Below, in pieces: positions 1 through 5,225 of a stretch of DNA of 7,437 bases; position 1 is the stretch's first letter, and every line of letters starts with the position of its first letter. This DNA comes from Anaerolineales bacterium. Its GTDB lineage: Bacteria > Chloroflexota > Anaerolineae > Anaerolineales > UBA4823. Location: contig JAOAHK010000070.1 of assembly GCA_026415275.1 (NCBI GenBank), positions 1 through 7,437 on the forward strand. Reading direction: 5' to 3'. The notes under the pieces were generated by a model, which saw only the letters and a list, made by a program, of their open reading frames with translations, was not told the DNA's origin and made no database searches. The translations under genes and the position numbers were made by a program.

Positions 1-36
1 TGGTCTCGTGGGCTCGGAGATGTGTATAAGAGACAG
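1..36 (+). other. Nextera (Tn5) sequencing adapter left on the contig end
   Basis: Bases 3-17 read GTCTCGTGGGCTCGG, the synthetic Nextera read-2 / i7-side adapter, followed at 18-36 by the 19-base Tn5 mosaic end AGATGTGTATAAGAGACAG. Together they match the full 34-base Nextera transposase adapter without a mismatch. The leading TG at 1-2 would fall in the index position of the same library construct. This is library-preparation sequence carried into the assembly, not organismal DNA. Genomic sequence begins at about base 37, so the gene running into this end is cut artificially. Confidence 0.97.
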
Positions 37-154
37 GCATTTGTTGGGTGGGTTTGCTTGTATTGCGGTGCATCGGCAACGATTCATAAAGCAGAACAAG
101 TGCCATTAAAAAGGCAGCGTTATTGATTACACCAAGGATCGTCTCACCACTCAT
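37..154 (-). CDS. Truncated N-terminus of a membrane protein, possibly a sensor (5' end only)
   Basis: A reading frame starts at an ATG (complement of 152-154) and stays open for 39 codons up to the adapter junction, where the contig ends. The peptide begins MSGETILGVINNAAFLMALV and continues LLYESLPMHRNTSKP. That is a short polar start, one strongly hydrophobic helix at about residues 6-25, then a polar stretch. The 'INNAAFLMALVLLYE' pattern resembles the first helix of LytS/YhcK-type multi-pass sensor regions placed before PAS, histidine-kinase or GGDEF domains. I am working from memory of that family, and too little is present to assign a function. No clear Shine-Dalgarno precedes the ATG. 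A perfect TATAAT lies about 73 bases upstream on this strand. The gene is divergent from the solute-binding protein at 368. It could instead be a chance ORF. Confidence 0.5.
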
Positions 155-226
155 TCTGTGTGCTGAATACCGAAATGCTAATTGACAAAAGATTGGCAAA
201 ACCCATCCACAATCGTTGTTGGGTTG

Positions 227-232
227 ATTATA
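227..232 (-). promoter_or_regulatory. Candidate -10 element for the leftward truncated gene
   Basis: Read on the minus strand, these bases are a perfect TATAAT about 73 bases upstream of the ATG at 154. No good -35 box sits 16-18 bases further upstream; the correctly spaced hexamer reads AGGTAA. The call rests on the -10 alone, and a chance match in AT-rich DNA is quite possible. Confidence 0.3.
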
Positions 233-263
233 ACCTAGCTGATTTTTCATTACCTTTACAAAA

Positions 264-278
264 ATGATAATTATTCAT
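264..278. repeat. Imperfect AT-rich palindrome, possible operator
   Basis: ATGATAATTATTCAT is an imperfect palindrome centred on base 271, with five of seven arm positions complementary. Extended to 19 positions (260-278), it matches the classical Fur-box consensus GATAATGATAATCATTATC at 13 of 19, concentrated in the left half. It lies about 30 bases upstream of the candidate -10 of the solute-binding protein gene, where an operator or activator site would fit. AT-rich sequence gives such matches by chance, so this is only a candidate. Confidence 0.2.
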
Positions 279-303
279 AAATTCGGTTTGCTTACGGGGT
301 TTA

Positions 304-312
304 TGGTACACT
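304..312 (+). promoter_or_regulatory. Candidate extended -10 promoter for the solute-binding protein gene
   Basis: TGGTACACT has the TGn extension followed by the -10 hexamer TACACT (307-312). Transcription would start near base 319, leaving a leader of about 50 bases before the ATG at 368. No good -35 is correctly spaced: TTGCTT at 288-293 is only 13 bases away and TTCGGT at 282-287 is 19 away. An extended -10 can compensate for a weak -35. The hisD promoter in this window also has a TG-extended -10. Confidence 0.4.
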
Positions 313-367
313 TTCGGGAACTTGTATAAGGTTAACAATACAGAAAAACCAAAGAGTTTAAGAACGA

Positions 368-1801
368 ATGGCTCAAAAAATTGACCTAAAAAGACGTATC
401 TTCCCTCGAGTCTTATTTTTGTTCATATTAGCTGGTTCTGTCATAGGTTGTACTCCTTTGCATGTACCGAACGCAACATCCACAATATCCGCCACGCAAA
501 CCCCCAAGGCAACCAGAACCAACCTTCCAACTCTCACCCCTTCACCGACTAGCATTATCCAACTAAATGATAAGCAACTCCAAGGGGTCTCGATACAGTT
601 TTGGCATCCCTATTCTGGAGAGGTCGGGGCAACCTTAGATCAATTAGCCGACGAATTTTCTCGCCAAAACTTGTGGCAAATCAAGATCGAAAATGAAAAC
701 ATCAACGGTATTGACCTGCTCAGGGAACGCGTGGAGGCTGCTATCGGGCAAAACAAGACTCCGAGTTTGGTCATCCTCCCACTCTACCAGGCATTGGGTT
801 GGAATCTGGATCCAGCTCTCTTGATTGATTGGTCGATGTATGTCGAAGATAATCGCTGGGGATTGCCCAATTCCGAAAAGGAACTTTATTACCCAAATTT
901 GTGGGAAGCGAGTTTGGTCAATGGTCACCGATGGGGCATTCCTGCTCGGCGCGTAGCTCAATTATTGCTCTATAACGCTTCCTTAGCAAGCGAATTAGGC
1001 TATAGCGCTGCTCCGAAGACGCTAATGGAATTTCAAAAGCAAGCCTGTTCGATCCCATCAGATGCGGCTCAAGACGATACCTACCCAACCAAGGGGTATC
1101 TGTTTACCCATGATTATCCCACCATTCTAGCTTGGTTGAAAGCATTTGGAGCCAAAATCGAAAGTCGTGAGCTCAAAAGCTATCAATTCAAGTCATCAGA
1201 GGTTCGTGAAGCTTTTATCTATTTACGCAAACTTTATGAACAAGGATGTACATTAAATGTTGCCGACATCGATCCTATTGAGATATTTGCCCAGCGGCAA
1301 GCTCTTTTCGTGTCCGTGAATAGTGGCCAGATCGAGGTTGTCGAGCAAGCCATGCAAAATGCTGCAAACCGAGACTTGTGGACAGTTTTGCCATTTCCGA
1401 CAACCAACGGCGATGGTGTGGTGGTTTTCTATGGCACCGATTTTGTCTTGTTGCGCTCTTCAGAGCAAGAGCAATTAGCAGCGTGGTTGTTTGTCCGTTG
1501 GTTATTAGAACCAGAGAATCAGAAACGATTGGCAGAAAATACTTATAATTTGCCCCTCCGCAGCGACATAAGTGAGGAACTTCAACAAAATAGCTCTCTA
1601 CCCGCAGGGTATCGCGCTGTGCTAGCCTATATTCCGATGGGACACAATGAACCGATGATGGCTTCTTGGGATACGGTGAGGTGGGCAGTCGGCGATGCCA
1701 GCCGCCAGCTCCTTGCCTGGTACTTTACGCTGGATCAAGTACCTTCGTTGGTGGAACTGCTGGATAAAACAGCCGCAGACCTCAATGCCCGAAGACGCTG
1801 A
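368..1801 (+). CDS. ABC-type extracellular solute-binding lipoprotein (family 1, sugar-type)
   Basis: This 477-residue protein is the likely substrate-capturing component of an ABC importer, anchored to the outer face of the membrane. Residues 1-27 are a lipoprotein signal: basic start (KRR at 8-10), hydrophobic core, and lipobox V-I-G-C with Cys28 as the lipidation site. Residues 29-65 form a Thr/Pro/Ser-rich linker. The binding domain starts near residue 72 with 'GVSIQFWHPYSG', typical of family 1 (MalE-like, COG1653) proteins. Further family-like segments are 'RWGIPARRVAQLLLYN' (188-203), 'GYLFTHDYPTILAWLKAFGA' (243-262) and 'AAWLFVRWLLEPENQKRLAE' (371-390), the last matching the helix near the C-terminus where these proteins read 'A..F..wl..pe.q..'. 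Length is normal. The ATG at 368 gives a proper signal peptide, though its ribosome-binding site is weak. No permease or ATPase gene is adjacent, so the substrate cannot be named; the family suggests a carbohydrate. Confidence 0.87.
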   Translation: MAQKIDLKRRIFPRVLFLFILAGSVIGCTPLHVPNATSTISATQTPKATRTNLPTLTPSPTSIIQLNDKQLQGVSIQFWHPYSGEVGATLDQLADEFSRQNLWQIKIENENINGIDLLRERVEAAIGQNKTPSLVILPLYQALGWNLDPALLIDWSMYVEDNRWGLPNSEKELYYPNLWEASLVNGHRWGIPARRVAQLLLYNASLASELGYSAAPKTLMEFQKQACSIPSDAAQDDTYPTKGYLFTHDYPTILAWLKAFGAKIESRELKSYQFKSSEVREAFIYLRKLYEQGCTLNVADIDPIEIFAQRQALFVSVNSGQIEVVEQAMQNAANRDLWTVLPFPTTNGDGVVVFYGTDFVLLRSSEQEQLAAWLFVRWLLEPENQKRLAENTYNLPLRSDISEELQQNSSLPAGYRAVLAYIPMGHNEPMMASWDTVRWAVGDASRQLLAWYFTLDQVPSLVELLDKTAADLNARRR

Positions 1802-1825
1802 ATGAGCACAAATTGAGGACTCTCG

Positions 1826-1874
1826 ACCTCTTGCAAACAGAAACGTATATCAATTAGGAGAACCTGCAAGAGGT
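1826..1874. repeat. Perfect 10-bp inverted repeat between convergent genes
   Basis: ACCTCTTGCA at 1826-1835 is exactly mirrored by TGCAAGAGGT at 1865-1874, leaving a 29-base loop. It occupies most of the 92-base gap between the 3' ends of the solute-binding protein gene and hisD. It could act as a two-way transcription end or an mRNA-stabilising hairpin for both transcripts. No T-run follows either arm and the loop is long, so it is not a textbook intrinsic terminator. A competing short pairing, GAGG 1815-1818 with CCTC 1827-1830, uses part of the left arm. Confidence 0.5.
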
Positions 1875-1893
1875 GCCAGCGGAAAAGAGGGGT

Positions 1894-3237
1894 TTAGGCT
1901 CGTCTGCGTAATGCCGCTTGAGCATGAGCATCAAGTCCTTCTTGATAAGCGATCTCGGCTGCTTGCGGGGAGAGCTGATAGCTGGTTTCAGGCGCTAAGG
2001 CGACAAGGCCAATCACGCGCACGAAATCGAGACAACTCAGCGATGAGGCAAAGCGAGCAGTTCCGTTGGTCGGGAGGACATGGCTTGGGCCAGCGATGTA
2101 GTCACCCAGCACTTCGTATGAGTGTTCACCCACAAAGACAGCGCCAGCCGAATGAATTTTCTCAATCCATTGCCAAGGATTTGCAACTGCCAGCGCTAAA
2201 TGTTCTGGGGCAAACTGATTCGCCGTTTCAATCGCTTGCTCTAAGTCTTTGGTCAGTACAATTCCGCTTCGCTTCATGAGCGATAGATAGAGGATATCCT
2301 CTCTAGACAGGGCGGGGAAGTGCTGATCCCCTTCAATTTGCCTGGCTACCTGATGCTGCACAGCTTCGGCTAACTTAGAGGAGGGGGTTAGCAAAATGGC
2401 TGAAGCTAAAGGATCATGCTCGGCTTGGGCAAGCAAGTCAGCAGCTACCCATTCGGGGTTTGCCGTTTCATCGGCAACAATCAAGGTCTCGGTGGGACCT
2501 GCTAAGCCATCAATGCCCACTGTGCCGTAGACTTGTTTCTTGGCAAGTGTGACGAAGAGGTTGCCCGGTCCGACAATTTTATCGACCGCAGGAATGCTCT
2601 CTGTTCCATATGCTAAGGCGGCTATGGCTTGTGCTCCGCCAACAGTGTAAATTTCATCAACACCAGCAATGGCTGCTGCTGCTAAGGTAATCGGAGAGAT
2701 GCCACCGGTGGATCGGGAAGGGGGTGACACTAATGCAATTTGTTCAACACCAGCAATCCGCGCTGGGATAACGGTCATCAAAACTGTTGAAGGGAGCGGC
2801 GCACTCCCCCCTGGAACATAAACACCGACTCGCTGAATTGGGCGGATCAATTGTCCGAGCGTTCCTTCTTTTCCTTGCACCAACCATGAGTGAAGCGGTT
2901 GGCGGCGGTGAAAATCCTCAATTCGGCGGGCAGCTTCGTTCAAGGCTTGATGAGTTCCTTCGGGTACACTTTGCAGGGCTTGACGGATCATGGTCTCTGG
3001 AACCCGAAGTTGATCAATAAAAACTCCATCTAACTTTTCTGTCCAACGGCGTAAGGCTTCATCTTTGTTTTGACGCACATCATTGAGAATCCGATCGACA
3101 GCTTGGGCGGGTGTCAAGCGTTCCCCAAACAAAACCTCGATGCGGTCGAGGATTTCTTCAGGCACGGTTTGCAAATCCAGCGGTGTGCGGTGCAAGATTG
3201 TTCGGTTGGCGGTTTCTAAATCATATATGGATAACAT
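1894..3237 (-). CDS. hisD: Histidinol dehydrogenase
   Basis: HisD (EC 1.1.1.23) is the cytoplasmic zinc enzyme that oxidises L-histidinol twice with NAD+ to give L-histidine, the final steps of histidine synthesis. The 447 residues span the family end to end. Landmarks are 'GVYVPGGSAPLPSTVLM' (138-154), 'TVGGAQAIAALAYGT' (198-212) and 'DKIVGPGN' (219-226). By alignment to the E. coli enzyme, Q271 and H274 ('QAEHD') and D379 and H438 are the zinc ligands, and E345-H346 ('APEHL') the catalytic pair. The spacings H346-D379 (33) and D379-H438 (59) equal those in E. coli; the H274-H346 interval is about seven residues longer. No other his gene is in the window. The ATG at 3237 lacks a Shine-Dalgarno but lies just after a strong promoter, suggesting leaderless translation. 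It converges on the solute-binding protein gene. Confidence 0.97.
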   Translation of the reverse strand: MLSIYDLETANRTILHRTPLDLQTVPEEILDRIEVLFGERLTPAQAVDRILNDVRQNKDEALRRWTEKLDGVFIDQLRVPETMIRQALQSVPEGTHQALNEAARRIEDFHRRQPLHSWLVQGKEGTLGQLIRPIQRVGVYVPGGSAPLPSTVLMTVIPARIAGVEQIALVSPPSRSTGGISPITLAAAAIAGVDEIYTVGGAQAIAALAYGTESIPAVDKIVGPGNLFVTLAKKQVYGTVGIDGLAGPTETLIVADETANPEWVAADLLAQAEHDPLASAILLTPSSKLAEAVQHQVARQIEGDQHFPALSREDILYLSLMKRSGIVLTKDLEQAIETANQFAPEHLALAVANPWQWIEKIHSAGAVFVGEHSYEVLGDYIAGPSHVLPTNGTARFASSLSCLDFVRVIGLVALAPETSYQLSPQAAEIAYQEGLDAHAQAALRRRA

Positions 3238-3246
3238 ATCGGCGAG

Positions 3247-3275
3247 AGTTTATCACATGTTTTTGCGGCTGTCAA
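3247..3275 (-). promoter_or_regulatory. Strong sigma-70-type promoter of hisD, giving a leaderless mRNA
   Basis: Read on the minus strand: -35 TTGACA (perfect, complement of 3270-3275), a 17-base spacer, then -10 TAAACT (complement of 3247-3252) preceded by TGA, a TG-extended -10. Nine bases separate the -10 from the ATG at 3237, which puts the expected transcription start at about 3237-3240. The leader would be zero to three bases long, matching the absence of a ribosome-binding site. There is no room for a leader-peptide attenuator or T-box. The promoter lets hisD be expressed independently of the upstream glycosylation genes. Confidence 0.75.
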
Positions 3276-3295
3276 AAAAAGATCTAATGCATCTT
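3274..3295 (-). terminator. Weak candidate intrinsic terminator after the flippase-like gene
   Basis: Ten bases beyond the stop codon at 3306-3308, the minus strand can fold AAGAT - GCATTAG - ATCTT (complement of 3279-3295), and the 3' arm runs into seven consecutive Ts (complement of 3274-3280). The layout is terminator-like, but the stem is only 5 bp and AT-rich, so efficiency would be low. The end of the T-run is also the start of the hisD -35 TTGACA. Transcripts of the cassette may read through into hisD. Confidence 0.3.
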
Positions 3296-3305
3296 CACTC
3301 GAGTA

Positions 3306-4244
3306 TCAGATTACACCATCTTCTCCACTCAGGATAGCGGGCACAAACAACGCGCCAGGTAGGCTGGCAATCATCGTGAGGAGGCGAATTAGCAGTGCGA
3401 TTGTCAGCCCGGCAGATTGCGAGATGCCCCCTCCGATGTTGAAGATAACTGTCATCGAAATCTCTTGTAAACCATAGCCGTTTATCGAGATAGGAATTAA
3501 TGTGACGAAATAAACCAAGCTCCACAAGCCACCAATTTTCCACAATGCCAAAGGTTCTCCTAATCCGTTTAGAAGCAACGCTAAACTGGTGAATAAACAA
3601 AGCATGTGAACCCAGGTCCAACCTAGGGAGAGGAGCAAGGCGCGCCGCTGATGTTGCCAAATTTGCAAAATGTGCAGGGTATCTCGGATAAAATTTATCC
3701 CCTTCCTGATTAAGTCTAAGAGTGGATTACATAAACTTAGACTCAGGCTGAAAGGAGTTAAAGTGAATTCAGATAGGAACCTATTCTGGAGTATCGTCCA
3801 ACTTGGCAAACTGAATGGGAGGGCCATAGCCATCCCTGCCATACCGATCAGACGGTCAGCGATTAGCGATGCGGTGATAGTTGGCGCATCCAATTTTGAC
3901 TGAACGGCACCTGCCAATCGGAAGACATCTCCACCGATTGTGGTAGGAAGAACATTAGAGGCAAACAGACCGCTGAAGGTGAGTCGTAGTGTATAGATAA
4001 AGGGAATTGGAACACCTGCCGAGCGCAAGAGGACATGCCAACGGAGAGTAACTGCTAAGCGTGAACCAAACATTAGCAGTAAAGCGAGTGCTACCTGCCA
4101 AAGCGATAGCCTTGCCAAGGCTTGTCCGATCTCGTGCCACCCCTGAGTAACTAACAGATAAATCAGCACGCCGATACTTAACAGAGACCCGATCCAGCGC
4201 AGCCACCTTTGTGGTGAGGTTCCCTTATCGGCGAGGTGTTTCAC
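3306..4244 (-). CDS. Flippase-like integral membrane protein (LPG_synthase_TM / UPF0104 family)
   Basis: This 312-residue protein is hydrophobic almost throughout, with roughly seven to eight membrane helices (about 16-33, 48-65, 84-100, 122-143, 203-226, 235-256 and 278-303, plus a possible one near 163-178). It shows the conserved marks of the LPG_synthase_TM family (Pfam PF03706, 'flippase-like domain'): 'SNVLPTTIGGDVFR' (96-109), 'ADRLIG' (129-134) and 'PISINGYGLQE' (251-261). In MprF this fold translocates lysyl-phosphatidylglycerol; most stand-alone members are uncharacterised and often sit beside glycosyltransferases. The start is GTG at 4244, overlapping the upstream stop as GTGA. AGGAG lies 8 bases before it, implying translational coupling to the glycosyltransferase. 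Lipid-linked sugar translocation is inferred from context, not shown by sequence. Confidence 0.85.
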   Translation of the reverse strand: MKHLADKGTSPQRWLRWIGSLLSIGVLIYLLVTQGWHEIGQALARLSLWQVALALLLMFGSRLAVTLRWHVLLRSAGVPIPFIYTLRLTFSGLFASNVLPTTIGGDVFRLAGAVQSKLDAPTITASLIADRLIGMAGMAMALPFSLPSWTILQNRFLSEFTLTPFSLSLSLCNPLLDLIRKGINFIRDTLHILQIWQHQRRALLLSLGWTWVHMLCLFTSLALLLNGLGEPLALWKIGGLWSLVYFVTLIPISINGYGLQEISMTVIFNIGGGISQSAGLTIALLIRLLTMIASLPGALFVPAILSGEDGVI

Positions 4245-5206
4245 CCTTTCTGCTCCTGACCATTGCGATAGATTGCGCGCACGGTATAAATCGGTTTGTG
4301 TTGTGACTCGTGGTAGGTTCGGTTGAGCACCTCGGCGAGCAATCCCATTAATAAGGACTGAAAGCCCATGATGAATAGCATCACACTTAATAGCAAGAGA
4401 GGAGAACGGATCAAGTGCTCGCCAATGGTCAAGCGGCGGATAACCAATGCCGTAACCGTCAACACACTCAAAGACATCAACACAATTCCAGTTCCACCAA
4501 ATACGTAAATTGGTTTTTGGGCATAACTCATCAAAAACTTTACGGTAAATAAGTCCAAGATAACCTTGAAGGTTCGACCAAGACCATACTTGGCTTTGCC
4601 ATATTTGCGAGGGTGGTGACGCACAGGAACTTCAACGATCGTTGCCCCTACACTGCTGGCATAAGCGGGGATGAAGCGATGCATTTCGCCATACAAACGA
4701 AAGCCGGTTAGCACTTCACGGCGATACGCTTTGAGTGTGCAGCCGTAATCGTGAAGGTGCACACCTGTCACGACCGAGATCAGCCAATTGGCGACTTTGG
4801 AAGGCAGGGTTCGGGTGAGAAATGCATCTTGACGGTCTTTGCGCCAGCCGCTGACGACATCATAACCCTGCTCAATTTTCTCAACAAGCGAAGGAATATC
4901 GGCTGGGTCATTCTGTAAATCGGCATCCATGAGGATGATCACTTCACCTTTAGCGTGATCGATGCCGGCGGCAATGGCAGCGGTCTGCCCAAAGTTGCGG
5001 CGTAAGTAGAGAGCAACGACATGATCGGGATCGGTTTGAGCAATTTTTTGGATTTCTTCTGCACTGGTATCCGTGCTGCCATCATCCACCAGAATTACTT
5101 CCCAAGAGTGTCTTGTAAGGGGTGATAGAGCTTTGTCCAGAGCGTTTTTCAATAAGGGAAGATTACCCTCTTCGTTGTAAATTGGGATTACAATCGATAT
5201 GTGCAT
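4241..5206 (-). CDS. Polyprenyl-phosphate glycosyltransferase, GT2 family (GtrB/ArnC/Dpm1-like)
   Basis: This 321-residue enzyme should transfer a sugar from a nucleotide donor to a polyprenyl (probably undecaprenyl) phosphate at the cytoplasmic membrane face. Its GT-A domain opens with 'ISIVIPIYNEEGNLP' (3-17) and contains 'LVDDGSTD' (39-46), 'RRNFGQTAAIAAGIDHAKG' (69-87), the metal-binding 'DADLQ' (94-98; D94, D96) and 'HDYGCTLKAYRREV' (152-165). The segment 'RHHPRKYGKAKYGLGRTFKV' (196-215) is typical of this branch. Two C-terminal membrane helices (about 233-256 and 266-292) match the GtrB/ArnC/CsbB layout. The ATG at 5206 follows GAGG with 6-base spacing. It starts 19 bases after the GT-C-like gene stops and overlaps the flippase-like gene by 4 bases. 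The sugar cannot be told from sequence; glucose, mannose and aminoarabinose enzymes look alike at this level. Confidence 0.92.
   Translation of the reverse strand: MHISIVIPIYNEEGNLPLLKNALDKALSPLTRHSWEVILVDDGSTDTSAEEIQKIAQTDPDHVVALYLRRNFGQTAAIAAGIDHAKGEVIILMDADLQNDPADIPSLVEKIEQGYDVVSGWRKDRQDAFLTRTLPSKVANWLISVVTGVHLHDYGCTLKAYRREVLTGFRLYGEMHRFIPAYASSVGATIVEVPVRHHPRKYGKAKYGLGRTFKVILDLFTVKFLMSYAQKPIYVFGGTGIVLMSLSVLTVTALVIRRLTIGEHLIRSPLLLLSVMLFIMGFQSLLMGLLAEVLNRTYHESQHKPIYTVRAIYRNGQEQKG
4253..4257 (-). promoter_or_regulatory. Ribosome-binding site inside the glycosyltransferase 3' end
   Basis: On the minus strand AGGAG lies 8 bases before the GTG at 4244 and within the last codons of the upstream glycosyltransferase. 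It supports the GTG start and the 4-base GTGA overlap. It is the clearest Shine-Dalgarno in the window. Confidence 0.75.
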
Positions 5207-5212
5207 CGGAAG

Positions 5213-5216
5213 CCTC
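5213..5216 (-). promoter_or_regulatory. Ribosome-binding site of the GT2 glycosyltransferase
   Basis: On the minus strand GAGG lies 6 bases before the ATG at 5206, within the 19-base gap after the GT-C-like gene. It supports this start. The gap has no room for a separate terminator and promoter, so the two genes are probably co-transcribed. Confidence 0.6.
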
Positions 5217-5225
5217 AGAATTTGG

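Larger units (their letters stand above)
155..367. other. Divergent intergenic region with regulatory candidates
   Basis: This 213-base, AT-rich stretch lies between two divergently oriented gene starts and shows no convincing coding frame. It holds a candidate -10 for each direction (227-232 on minus, 307-312 on plus) and an imperfect AT-rich palindrome at 264-278. Such regions often carry shared control of both flanking genes. I see no tRNA, riboswitch or intrinsic terminator in it. Confidence 0.6.

Noticed and set aside
18..36. Tn5 mosaic end, as if a real Tn5/IS50 insertion
   Set aside because: It is directly preceded by the synthetic 15-base Nextera tail at 3-17 and sits at the contig end, so it comes from library preparation.
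182..187. TTGACA as a -35 box of a plus-strand promoter
   Set aside because: No acceptable -10 lies 16-18 bases downstream (the correctly spaced bases read ATCCAC), and it is about 180 bases from the gene start.
644..961. 105-residue minus-strand open frame opposite the solute-binding protein gene
   Set aside because: It is antisense to a well-supported coding region, with no recognisable motif or start signal.
1911..2279. 122-residue open frame on the plus strand opposite hisD
   Set aside because: It is antisense to conserved hisD codons, with an arginine/glutamine/serine-rich composition typical of reading the wrong strand.
1894..3237. Histidine biosynthesis operon
   Set aside because: Only hisD is present; its neighbours are a solute-binding lipoprotein and glycosylation genes, and hisD has its own promoter.
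3295..3660. 121-residue open frame on the minus strand overlapping the flippase-like gene
   Set aside because: It lies in another frame of a well-supported gene and shows no family features or ribosome-binding site; it is a shadow frame.
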